DNA of 64,000 nt from Psychrobacter sp. WY6 (lineage in GTDB: Bacteria; Pseudomonadota; Gammaproteobacteria; Pseudomonadales; Moraxellaceae): NCBI RefSeq assembly GCF_018448495.1, contig NZ_CP049902.1, positions 1,984,001 to 2,048,000 on the forward strand, written 5' to 3'. The notes beneath the pieces are model-generated. The model made no database searches, was not told the origin of the DNA, and worked only from the letters and a program-made list of their open reading frames with translations. The translations under genes and the position numbers were made by a program. Each line of letters opens with the position of its first letter. The stretch's first letter is position 1. Of the stretch, positions 53,413 to 62,512 are shown piece by piece.

Positions 53413-53600
53413 AATAGATACTCCTTATCGATGCTCGGTGAAAAGCGTAAGTCTGAAAAATACTGCGATTATACGTTTATCGATCCTTATGATCGGCAAA
53501 TTATCTGGCTGAGACGGCGGTTTTGTTCACTTTAAGCCATAATTTTTTGCTATGCTGTAATCGAACATTCATAGGCATAGAAACAACAAAAGGATTTTTT

Positions 53601-54488
53601 ATGGCCAATCCCTCAAAAAAAGCAATCAACAAAGCGGTCAAAGATAAGCATATCATTATCACAGGGGCATCAAGCGGTATTGGTGAGCGTACAGCATATT
53701 TACTTAGTGAATGCGGTGCGCATGTTATCTTATTAGCACGTACCGAAGACAAACTAAAAGCCGTTAAAGAAAGTATCGAGGAGCTTGGTGGCAATGCCAG
53801 TTATTACCCTTGTGATTTGACCAATATGGATGATATCGAAAAAGTTAGCACGCAAATTTTGGCAGATTTCGGACATGTTGATGTCTTGGTCAATAACGCT
53901 GGTCGTTCAATTCGGCGTTCGGTTCACGAGTCTATTGATCGTTTCCATGATTTTGAGCGTACTATGGATATCAATTACTTTGGCGCGGTTAAAATAGTTC
54001 TTGGGTTTTTGCCGAGGATGATTGAACGTCAGACTGGTCAAATTGTGAATATCTCATCGATTGGCGTATTGGCAAACAGTCCGCGTTTTGCCGCTTATGT
54101 TGCCTCAAAATCGGCATTGGACGCTTTTAGCCGCTGCTTAGCTGCTGAAGTGAAGGGCGATAATGTGACGATTACCAATATTTTTATGCCATTGGTGCGT
54201 ACGCCTATGATTGAGCCTACTAAGTTATACCGTTACATGCCTGCATTAATGCCTGATGAAGCCGCGATGATGGTTGCCAAAGCGATTGTCCATAAACCAA
54301 ACAGTATTGCCAGCAACATGGGTAAATTTGCGTCAGCTACTTATTCACTGGCACCAGCAATCAACGTTGGTATTCAGTCGATGGGTTATCGTATTTTTCC
54401 AAGCACCCGCGCTGGACTGACTACCGATAAGAAGCCAAACCTTGCTCAGCGTGCTTTTGCCAGAATACTGCCTGGTGAGCATCATTAG
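53601..54488 (+). CDS. acr1: Fatty acyl-CoA reductase, Acr1 type (SDR)
   Basis: 295 residues from ATG 53601. NAD(P)H-binding TGASSGIGERTAYL; NNAGRSIRRSVHESIDRF; catalytic Ser in NISSIGVLANSPRF and YVASKSALDAF for Tyr/Lys. The pattern from HDFERTMDINYFGAVKI to the end (FPSTRAGL, RAFARILPGEHH) matches Acinetobacter Acr1, which reduces long-chain acyl-CoA to fatty aldehyde for wax-ester synthesis. No wax synthase (WS/DGAT) is in the window. Frame intact. Recognition is from memory of the family. Confidence 0.85.
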   Translation: MANPSKKAINKAVKDKHIIITGASSGIGERTAYLLSECGAHVILLARTEDKLKAVKESIEELGGNASYYPCDLTNMDDIEKVSTQILADFGHVDVLVNNAGRSIRRSVHESIDRFHDFERTMDINYFGAVKIVLGFLPRMIERQTGQIVNISSIGVLANSPRFAAYVASKSALDAFSRCLAAEVKGDNVTITNIFMPLVRTPMIEPTKLYRYMPALMPDEAAMMVAKAIVHKPNSIASNMGKFASATYSLAPAINVGIQSMGYRIFPSTRAGLTTDKKPNLAQRAFARILPGEHH

Positions 54489-54857
54489 AATAGGCTGTAT
54501 ATGAGCCTTGATTTAGAATAAAAAAGGACGCTGCGGTGTCCTTTTTTAATGCCTTAAAAATTATTATTGTTGATATAAAATAGGAGAGAGGGCAGTAGCA
54601 GCCTTTTGTTCTTAACGCTTTATTATGATCAAAACCTATTTATAATGTCTATCATCATCACTTTTATGGGAACTAAAGTGTCTTCAACTCAAATTTAGAT
54701 ATGACACGGACATTAGATCATAAGTCGTTTTGGGTCATAAATGAGTCAATCATGGCAGCTCAAATCGTGATTGCCATGATGTTAGATCCTGTATGAGTCA
54801 GGATAATGTTTAAGGCATATGTCAGTCGGCTTATAATTAAAGCTCCGCTCCTAATGC
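54489..54857. other. Intergenic region with one terminator
   Basis: An intrinsic terminator (AAAAAAGGAC ... GTCCTTTTTT) lies at 54521-54547, 33 bp past acr1. The remaining roughly 300 bp contain nothing I can support. Confidence 0.6.
54521..54547. terminator. Intrinsic terminator after acr1
   Basis: AAAAAAGGAC arm, GTCCTTTTTT arm, inner loop GCTGCGGT. Confidence 0.8.
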
Positions 54858-55136
54858 TTATGTCCTGTAGAGTACTTTGACCACATGCCAGCCAAATTTG
54901 GTTTTTACCAAATGTGGGGTGAAGAGTTTGCCGCTGAAGCAGATTTTGTCAAATGGCGGTACCATGTCGCCTTGTTGAAACTCACCTAAGCTGCCGCCTT
55001 TTTTACCTGATGGGCAGGTTGAATGTCGTTTCGCCAGCACATCGAACTTAGCGCCTTTTTGAAGCTTGGCAATAATGTCTTCAGCCTGCTCTTTGTGTTT
55101 TACTAAAATGTGTAATGCGCTAGCTGTACGAGCCAT
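54858..55136 (-). CDS. ppiC: Peptidyl-prolyl isomerase C (parvulin)
   Basis: A 92-residue single parvulin domain without a signal peptide, so cytoplasmic. ASALHILVKHKEQAEDII, HSTCPSGKKGGSLGEFQQGD and TKFGWHVVKVLYRT align along the whole length with E. coli PpiC (93 residues). Frame intact. Confidence 0.95.
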   Translation of the reverse strand: MARTASALHILVKHKEQAEDIIAKLQKGAKFDVLAKRHSTCPSGKKGGSLGEFQQGDMVPPFDKICFSGKLFTPHLVKTKFGWHVVKVLYRT

Positions 55137-55398
55137 AATGTAAACCTTTCATAAAATATCAATTATCGGGGCATTATATCACGGCTTATCTTGGTTGCTA
55201 ACTTCACTTGTATGCGCTACTTCTTCAAAAGCCATTATCTACACAGGGACTACTATTTGGATGAGAATCAGTGTCTTTTGAGTGTCGCTGTCATTACATC
55301 GGTGCAATGCATTTGGGTAGCTTACGAGCCCAATCAAGCCTAATGGTTAGGCATTAAGCGCTTTGCTAACTTTTTAATATCGTTATTCCCAACAGGAT

Positions 55399-56466
55399 CT
55401 AGTGATTTGGCATACCATAATGATCTGCGATTAGCTCAACAGTGCGCGATTGGGCGCGGCGCGAATAGCCCTGAACCACCATCATTACCTCATCGACACC
55501 TGTCTGCTCCTGAAGATCCTCTAAACCTTTTGCGACCTCGGCAGCAGTGCCATGCAGGGTTTGATCGGTATACTGTTCAATAATCTGGCGCTCTTGCATA
55601 TTGCCTTGAAAAGCGGCTACTTCATCAGGAGGCAGTAAAGCAAAAGGCTTGCGCTGAAACATTCTCAACATTGCCATGGCAGACGATGTTGACTGGCGAC
55701 GTGCCTCTACAGGATCTTCGTCCGCAATCGCGCCAATGCTGACTAAGCAGTATGGCTTGGCTAGAATTTTTGAAGGACGGAAATTCTCTCGGTAAATGCG
55801 CATGGCACTTAAGACATCAGCATTGCCAAACTGTAGAGCAAATGCATAAGGTCTACCCAGCTTTGCTGCCAGATGCGCGGAGTAAGTCGATGACCCTAAG
55901 ATCCAAACATCAGCAGCGGTCTTCGATGGGGGTACTCGGTTTTGCTCGGCTTGCCATGGGCCTGGCACCGCATGAACCGCATGATAAGGATGGTCTTTTG
56001 GAAAACTGTTTTCTAAAAAGCCCAACAACTCTGCGACTTGCTGAGGAAATTCATCGTTTGCTGCCTTATGCCGACGCAAAGCGGAAGCCGTTGCACCATC
56101 CGTACCCAGTGCCCGTCCCAAACCAAGATCAATTCGTCCTGGCGCCATCGCATCGAGCATGCCAAATTGTTCAGCAATGACCAAAGGCACATGATTCGGT
56201 AGCATGATGCCGCCTGCACCAAGCCTAATTCGCTCAGTTTCCCCAGTAAGCCGAGCCACCATCATCTGCGGTGAAGGCACCGAAGCACCAGGCATGGCAT
56301 GATGTTCAGACATCCAAAACCGCTGAAAGCCTCTTTTGTCAGCCAATTTCGCAAGCGCAATCATCTCTTGAAAGGTGTCCTCTGCCGTGTGACTAACGCC
56401 GGTGAAGGCATTGTCGAGCACCGAAAGAACGAAAGGGGCGCTACCTGAATGATTTGGCATATTCAT
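55399..56466 (-). CDS. LLM class flavin-dependent oxidoreductase (luciferase-like)
   Basis: 355 residues from the likely start at 56466 (56460 also possible). A bacterial-luciferase TIM barrel of the 'MsnO8'-type: FVLSVLDNAFTG, FWMSEHHAMPGASVPSPQ, GRIDLGLGRALGTDG, VWILGSSTYSAHLAAKLGRP. It uses FMNH2 or F420-like flavin to oxidise an unknown substrate. Frame intact. It is 93 bp or less downstream of a lipoprotein metallo-hydrolase and transcribed with it. Confidence 0.9.
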   Translation of the reverse strand: MNMPNHSGSAPFVLSVLDNAFTGVSHTAEDTFQEMIALAKLADKRGFQRFWMSEHHAMPGASVPSPQMMVARLTGETERIRLGAGGIMLPNHVPLVIAEQFGMLDAMAPGRIDLGLGRALGTDGATASALRRHKAANDEFPQQVAELLGFLENSFPKDHPYHAVHAVPGPWQAEQNRVPPSKTAADVWILGSSTYSAHLAAKLGRPYAFALQFGNADVLSAMRIYRENFRPSKILAKPYCLVSIGAIADEDPVEARRQSTSSAMAMLRMFQRKPFALLPPDEVAAFQGNMQERQIIEQYTDQTLHGTAAEVAKGLEDLQEQTGVDEVMMVVQGYSRRAQSRTVELIADHYGMPNH

Positions 56467-56558
56467 AAACGATCTCATTTTTACCGTATTAACGATGCAT
56501 AGCAACACACTTTGGGTATTGCCACACAGGGAAGATTTAAAGACCCAACCATCAAGCA

Positions 56559-57472
56559 CTAGAATTTATAGGTTTGACCATCATTAGGGACAAGCGCACG
56601 CTGCTTGTCTAAGTGCTTTTCTTCGATAAAGCGGCGCAGCTCTGCCTTGGTGAGGGTGGCATGATTGACCGTATCCATGTGCACGCTCACGATCTGAGCA
56701 TTAGGAGAGAATTTATACGCACGGTATACATCCTCTTTACCCATAATGATAGAGTCATCAACAAAGGTAGTTAACTTCGCATAGCCTGTATTAAGGATGA
56801 CCGCATCAGGCTTATAGCGAGTGAATGCATCTTCCACTTCCTTATTCCAAACGGTATCCCCTGCGACATAAACGGTCTTGTAGTTTGGTTTCTGGAATAC
56901 AATCCCCATCGTTTTGCCCAGTAGTTCAGCTAATGGTGCCACTTTGTACATCTCATCAGTACCATGCTGTCCGATGGTTTTATGAATTGTAACGCCTTTA
57001 AACACAAAGCCTTGCTCTGTTAATGCTATAACATTGGTAAAACCATCTTTACGTACGATTGCCGTATCCGCTTCATCTTGGGTAAAAATTGGCATGTCAC
57101 GCGGCACGAGGTTGCGTGCGGCATCATCCCAATGGTCAGCATGAAGATGCGTCAAGATAATGGCATCAGCCCTAAGCACTTCGGCAACAGTCATCGGCAA
57201 ATCCACCATTGGATAGCGTATTTGGCTATTTACTGTGCCATCAAACCTGGATAAGCGTTTTTAGCTGCTAGCATCGGATCCACTAAAAACGTGGTGCCAG
57301 CATAATCAAGCTTGATCGTGGCATTACGGATTTGCTGAAATTGAACGGTATTGGTAGCTGTCTGTTTTACCGCGTTAGAATTTGCTGCTGGACTGGCAAA
57401 GGTGGTACATGCCGTTAACAACATGACGCCACTTAACAGTGTGGTGCCGGTCAGTGATTTTGCGATATTCAT
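56559..57472 (-). CDS. Lipoprotein metallo-beta-lactamase-fold hydrolase (UlaG-like), one apparent frameshift
   Basis: About 304 residues. Signal peptide with lipobox LTAC (MNIAKSLTGTTLLSGVMLLT ahead of it), so anchored in a membrane. After QQIRNATIKLDYAGTTFLVD, the frame moves near 57232, then the metal site ILTHLHADHWDDAA, VYVAGDTVW (second metal ligand) and IVSVHMDTVNH. The fold is UlaG/L-ascorbate-6-P lactonase-like; the substrate is unknown. It sits between the flavin monooxygenase and the cysteine hydrolase genes. Confidence 0.88.
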
Positions 57473-57565
57473 AATAGTTACCTTATTGAGGAAATTCTTC
57501 TTAATGGGACTAGGGTTTAAGAGTCTATTTCATGACTAAATCATGGTTTGGCTAACAACTCTGGA

Positions 57566-58111
57566 TTAACGGGCAATCCAAGTTTGGGTATCAATCACTT
57601 CGCCATATAGAAACTCAATCGCTGCCATGATGGTGGCATGAGCCTGAACAGCAGGTACTTTCGTACCATTAAATTCAAGATCAAGCGTGGCACAGGCATC
57701 ATGAACCGTAGTGGTTGTATAACCAAAGTCCACTGCAGCACGAACTGTGGCATCCACACACATGTGGCTCATGGCGCCAATCACAGTCACTTCTTTGATA
57801 CCTTCTTTATCTAATAGCTCTTTCAGATTGGTCTCACGGAACGAATTGGGGTAATGCTTAGTGATGACGGCTTCATTCTCTATTGGTTTTACCTTTTCAT
57901 TGATTGCTACACCATCGGTACCAGGCGTAAAGATCGGTGCGTCAGCAGGCATTTCATGACGGATATGAATGACGGTATGACCTTTTTCTCTCGCAGACGC
58001 AATCACCAAAGCTGCATTATCAGCGGCTTCGTTAATACCTACAAGTGATAAGTTACCTTGTGGGAAATACTCATTTTGAATGTCGACAACGATCAATGCT
58101 TGTGTGTTCAT
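57566..58111 (-). CDS. Isochorismatase-like cysteine hydrolase
   Basis: 181 residues. Catalytic triad D10 (LIVVDIQNEYF), K85 (ITKHYPNSF) and C118 (SHMCVDATVRAA). The family includes isochorismatases, nicotinamidases and ureidohydrolases; the substrate here cannot be told. RBS GAGG. Frame intact. It is the first gene of the minus-strand set that continues to the metallo-hydrolase and flavin monooxygenase, divergent from the regulator at 58220. Confidence 0.92.
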   Translation of the reverse strand: MNTQALIVVDIQNEYFPQGNLSLVGINEAADNAALVIASAREKGHTVIHIRHEMPADAPIFTPGTDGVAINEKVKPIENEAVITKHYPNSFRETNLKELLDKEGIKEVTVIGAMSHMCVDATVRAAVDFGYTTTTVHDACATLDLEFNGTKVPAVQAHATIMAAIEFLYGEVIDTQTWIAR

Positions 58112-58219
58112 GATAATGCCTCTTTGTTTATGGAAGTGACTGTATAGGCGTATATTTTACAAGCACTGTGCTACACTAACGAGTGGCTACATCGACACAT
58201 AAGAGGTTAATAACGACAT

Positions 58220-59199
58220 ATGAATCAAAAACATGCTATTGAAATTGGCTTGATCGTTTATGAGAAAGCACAAACGGCGGCTGTCCTTGGACTGACTGAT
58301 TTATTCGTGGTGGCCAGTAAACTCGCCGCTAAACGTCAAGATACAACCGATCTGCCTTTACAGGTCAGTCACTGGGAGATTTGCGGCGTTAAGCAGCAGC
58401 CTAAGCGCACTTTTTCGAGCAATCCTGATAGCGTAGGAAGATTAACAGCCGTCATCATTCCACCCACGTTAGAAGCACCGATTGCAAAGCAAGCGGCAGA
58501 ACCTTGGCTAGAATGGCTAAAAGAGCAGCATTCGACAGGGGTGATACTGTCGTCGTCTGCGCCGGTGCTTTTTTATTGGGCGAAACAGGACTACTCTCCA
58601 AGCGAAAGGCAACCACGCATTGGGGTTATGCAGAGGATTTTAAGCAGCGTTTCCCTGATGTGGAGCTCGATGTCGATCGCATTATTATCGAAGACGGTGA
58701 TATTGTGACCGCTGGTGGCGCGATGGCTTGGACGGATTTGGGATTGAGAATGGTGGATCGCTTTCTTGGTTCTCAGGTGATGAATGAGACCGCTCGTATG
58801 TTATTAATTGACCCTTCAAGGCGTGAACAATGTTATTACAGTGCTTTCTCACCCAACCTCACCCATGGAGACACAGCCATATTAAAAGTGCAGCATTGGC
58901 TACAAAGAACCAATGCACAAGATATCGATTTATCTACCTTAGCCGATTGCGCACAGTTAGAAGAGCGTACTTTTCTGCGTCGTTTTCATAAGGCGACGGG
59001 CATGACATCCACAGAATATTGTCAGCGATTACGCATCGGAGAGGCAAAAGACTTTTTACAGTTCTCGTCATCTCCTGTTGAGCAAATAGCGTGGAAAGTT
59101 GGTTATAGTGATGCCAGTGCATTTCGTAAAATATTTAAGCGCATTGTTGGGTTGACACCAAGTGAGTATCGACGTAGATTTAATTCGAATAAGGTGTGA
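58220..59199 (+). CDS. GlxA-type AraC family transcriptional regulator, one apparent frameshift
   Basis: About 326 residues: a DJ-1/PfpI-like sensing domain then an AraC helix-turn-helix pair. N-terminal [21 protein letters not shown]. Near 58555 the frame moves and continues [14 protein letters not shown] (the Cys elbow), [15 protein letters not shown] and [16 protein letters not shown]. Ara[24 protein letters not shown] and [20 protein letters not shown]. Divergent from the hydrolase genes by 108 bp, so it probably controls them in response to a small substrate. Confidence 0.9.
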
Positions 59200-59264
59200 T
59201 AGGTTTAGGTAATGATTTTTTTAAAGGTAGGCTCATTGACTGCTTCTAGGTAAGAGGTGGATGT

Positions 59265-59302
59265 AATAAAACGGCCACTGATGTAGCCATAACCGTTTTA
59301 TT
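59265..59302. terminator. Bidirectional terminator between regulator and Cd/Zn ATPase genes
   Basis: A perfect 10-bp stem AATAAAACGG / CCGTTTTATT with an 18-base loop between convergent genes. Confidence 0.75.
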
Positions 59303-59314
59303 CTTTAACTGTCA

Positions 59315-61466
59315 TTAACGGGAAGACATTCCTTTAAAACGCAGTAAACGCAATGCATTCAGCGTCACCAGTACCGTAGCACCAGTATCCGCTAGCACAG
59401 CAATCCAAAGTCCTGTCACGCCGAGCACAGTGGTTATCAGAAATATGCCTTTTAACCCAAGTGCAAATATGACATTTTGATGGATATTTCTCATGGTGGC
59501 GCGGGATAAGGCAATAAGGTTAGCAACGTCCATCACGCGGCTTTTTAATAGGGCAATATCAGCCGTTTCGATAGCCACATCCGTGCCACTGCCCATCGCA
59601 ATGCCAATATCTGCCGCTGCCAAAGCGGGTGCATCATTGATACCATCACCAATCATCGCTATTTTACTATTGCTTTGCATCTCGCTGAGTAGACGTAGCT
59701 TGTCTTCAGGTAACAGCTCAGCCTGCCACTCTATATCTAATTGACTAGCAAGTGCTTTTGCCGTACGGCTATTGTCACCTGTGAGCATGACAGAGCGCAC
59801 GTTCATTTTATTGAGCTGGGCAATGGCTTGCTGTGCATCTTCTCGTAACTCATCACGTAGAGCGACCAATCCGAGCGCCTCCCTCGTGTGCTCATCAAAC
59901 AAAATAGAAACCGTTTTACCATCATTTTGTAGCATCTCAATTTGAATCTGCTGCTCAGCTGGCAACCTCACTTTCTCAGCGACGTAGACTGGTGAGCCGA
60001 TGGCCAAAGAGCGTCCAGCAACCGTTGCATGAACGGCTTTACCGGCAGTCGCAAAGGCGTTGGAGGATCTAGGTATGACTACCTTAGCGGCTTTGGCATG
60101 ATCCACAATAGCGATAGCAAGCGGATGACTAGAGACGGAGTCGACACTCGCAAACAGTGACAGTAGTTTATCGTGACCCTCAGCATCGCCATGTACTGTT
60201 TTAAAATCAATGACATCGGTTACCCGTGGTTTTCCTTCAGTCAAAGTACCCGTTTTATCAAAAGCGACGGTGCTGACCTGACCAACCAACTCCATGACAT
60301 TACCGCCTTTGATAAGCAGTCCATGGCGCGTGCCGACCGCCAAACCTGAGGCAATAGCGGCAGGTGTTGACAGCACAAGAGCACAAGGACAAGCTATCAG
60401 TAATAGCGCCAAACCGCGATATAACCATATTCCCCATTCTGCTTCCATCAGTAGAGGTGGGATAATAATGACCAGCGCTGCAATCGCCATCACGATAGGC
60501 GTATAGTAACGGCTAAAGGTTTCAATAAAGCGTGCAGTCGGTGCTTTGGACGATTGCGCCTGCTCCACAAGTTCAATAATACGCGCAATCGTATTATCTG
60601 CTGCTGTCTTTTCTACGCGTATTTGTAGTACCCCATCAACGTTGATAGATCCAGCAAAGACCTCAGCACCTATGGTTTTGGCAACAGGAACAGATTCTCC
60701 TGTCACAGGTGACTCATCAAGGCTAGATATTCCTTGAATAATCACCCCATCAGCAGAAACTCTATCACCGGGACGCACAAGCACCTTATCGTTAATCTGT
60801 AATGCAGTCGCTGCCACCTGACGTTGTTGTCCTTGCGTGTCTAACAAGATAGCTGTCTTTGGCACTAGCGATGATAACGCTCTGATGCCAGCGCGCGCAC
60901 GATCAGCTGCGACACTTTCTAGCAGCTCACCAACTGAGAATAAAAACCACGGCGGCAGCTTCTTCTGCCTCTCCAATGATAAGGGCGCCGATAGCCGCAA
61001 CAGACATGAGCATTTCAATTGAAAAAGGCGAACCTACTAACGCCAGTGCAAAAGCTTTACGAGCAAATGGTAGGACTCCGATAGCCACAGCGGCAATAAA
61101 AACCCATGCGCCATATTCAGGGAAAATTAAGGACAACATATATGCGGCACTCATCAAAATCCCAGTACCAATAACCTGCTTACCCTTTATGGTTTGCCAC
61201 CAGCGCTGATTCTCTATCGCTGATTGACTTTCATCAGTGCTACTCTTCTCTTGTTGACCATTTAACGCTGATATACCGAACCCGAGACGCTTAATGGTTT
61301 TTTCGATATCTTTAACATCAGTCGCTGCATCAGACGCCAAGATTAGCTCTAGCTTTTGGGTCGCAAAGTTTAACTGAACACCAGAGACGCCTGGCATACG
61401 TATGAGCGCCCGCTCAATTTTGCCAACACAACTGGCACAGTCCATACCTTCAATATGATATTGCAT
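59315..61466 (-). CDS. Heavy-metal (Cd/Zn/Pb) translocating P1B-ATPase, one apparent frameshift
   Basis: About 717 residues. One N-terminal HMA domain with the GMDCASC metal site (residues 7-13), eight predicted membrane helices, CPC in the sixth (IACPCALVLSTPAA), phosphorylation DKTGTLTEGKP, TGDN and GDGINDAPALAAADIGIA. This is the ZntA/CadA type. The frame breaks near 60930 at a T run (FILSW against the continuing FSVGELLES). The MerR-family regulator is divergent, and their shared promoter holds a MerR-type operator. Confidence 0.93.
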
Positions 61467-61498
61467 AGTTATTTATCCTCTTATTGAAGATATTATTA

Positions 61499-61519
61499 AC
61501 CCTATAGTAGCTTCAGGGT
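61499..61519. promoter_or_regulatory. MerR-family operator/promoter for the Cd/Zn ATPase gene
   Basis: The dyad ACCCT-N11-AGGGT spans 61499-61519. On the minus strand it lies between a -35 TTGACC (61517-61522) and a TAATAA-like -10, with a long spacer of about 18-19 bp, the layout MerR activators need. Confidence 0.7.
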
Positions 61520-61618
61520 CAAGGCTTTTAACGATAAAGGGGTTTGATTTTTTATCAGCAAACCTTATAGTTACTTTATTGTTTTAGATAATAGAAAATA
61601 CTATTTAAGGAGATACAC

Positions 61619-62028
61619 ATGCTTATCAAAATTGGCGAGCTTGCCACGCGCACCGGTGCGACGGTCGAAACCATTCGTTATTATGAGAAAGAGATGTTAT
61701 TACCAGAGCCTGCGCGTAGCCAAGGCAACTATCGTTTGTACAATGAGGCGCATTTTGAGCGTCTACAATTTATCCTGCACTGCCGTACGCTCGATATGAC
61801 TTTGGATGAAGTACGAACCCTGCTTCAGTATAGAGATAAACCTGAGGAAAACTGCGGTGAGGTCAATGTGCTATGGATGAGCATATCGATGCGGTAGAAA
61901 CACGTATGGAAGAATTGGTTCAGTTAAAGCAACATCTACTAGCGTTGCGGCAAAAATGCGCAAGTGAAGCGCTGGCTGAATCCTGCGGAATATTGCATGC
62001 GCTTGCCGATAACTCCTGTCATAAATAA
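61619..62028 (+). CDS. cadR: MerR family heavy-metal regulator (CadR/PbrR-like), one apparent frameshift
   Basis: About 136 residues. N-terminal winged HTH: IKIGELATRTGATVETIRYYE, then NYRLYNEAHFERLQFILHCRTLDMTLDEV. The metal Cys is in PEENCGEVN near residue 80; the frame moves near 61870, continuing DEHIDAVETRMEELVQLKQH and a Cys-bearing tail (QKCASEALAESCGILHAL...NSCHK). It activates the divergent Cd/Zn/Pb ATPase. The start is preceded by AAGGAGA. The symbol is by family; Pb versus Cd specificity is not settled. Confidence 0.9.
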
Positions 62029-62167
62029 AGTATTCATTTTGGTAACATTATCCACTTTTCATACGTAAAAGTAGACCTATCACCAAACGCGCGTGGTCAA
62101 TAAATTCAAAATGATTCAGCCCATAATCCTTTCTGTTAATCGTATAGACTGCGTCTATCAGACTGAC

Positions 62168-62362
62168 TCATTGCACTTGTGCAGGGAAGCCAGCCTTTGC
62201 TAAAGCAGCCGTCATCTGCTCAACACTTGCGATGGTTTCAATACTGACCACTTTGGCTGCTAAATCCATGTCAACCTTGGCGTTTGAGTCGATATCGTGA
62301 ATAATTGCTGTCACACCACGAGCACAGCCGCCATATTTCATGTTTCCAATCCATAGTTTCAT
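62168..62362 (-). CDS. HMA-domain copper metallochaperone (CopZ-like) with an altered metal site
   Basis: 64 residues from ATG 62362 (GGAGAAAGG upstream). An HMA fold: MKLWIGNMKYGGCARGVTAI, then DIDSNAKVDMDLAAKVVSIE and VEQMTAALAKAGFPAQV. The usual metal motif is MxCxxC; here the first Cys is Tyr (MKYGGC, Y10, codon TAT), leaving one Cys (C13). Either a natural loss of the two-Cys site or a one-base (TGT to TAT) error. It is divergent from the copper ATPase and shares a near-identical promoter with it. Confidence 0.85.
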   Translation of the reverse strand: MKLWIGNMKYGGCARGVTAIIHDIDSNAKVDMDLAAKVVSIETIASVEQMTAALAKAGFPAQVQ

Positions 62363-62396
62363 AGCCTTTCTCCAAATAAGTTTTATTTCATCACTA

Positions 62397-62427
62397 AGCT
62401 TAAGCCTTGTCTTGATGGTAATGTCAA
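62397..62427 (-). promoter_or_regulatory. MerR/CueR-type promoter of the HMA chaperone gene
   Basis: On the minus strand: -35 TTGACA (62422-62427), a 19-bp spacer, -10 TAAGCT (62397-62402). The spacer begins TTACCATCAAGACAAG, nearly the same as the divergent copA promoter. 19-bp spacing is the hallmark of MerR-family targets. Confidence 0.7.
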
Positions 62428-62448
62428 ACATATTTTAAAAAAACACGC

Positions 62449-62479
62449 TTGACCTTACCATCATGTCAACCTCTATGCT
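62449..62479 (+). promoter_or_regulatory. MerR/CueR-type promoter of the copper ATPase gene
   Basis: -35 TTGACC (62449-62454), a 19-bp spacer starting TTACCATCATGTCAAC, -10 TATGCT (62474-62479). TTGAC and GTCAA form a dyad. It matches the divergent promoter of the chaperone gene. Confidence 0.7.
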
Positions 62480-62512
62480 GTTGATAACAGATTGAACATG
62501 ATAGAGGATGTT

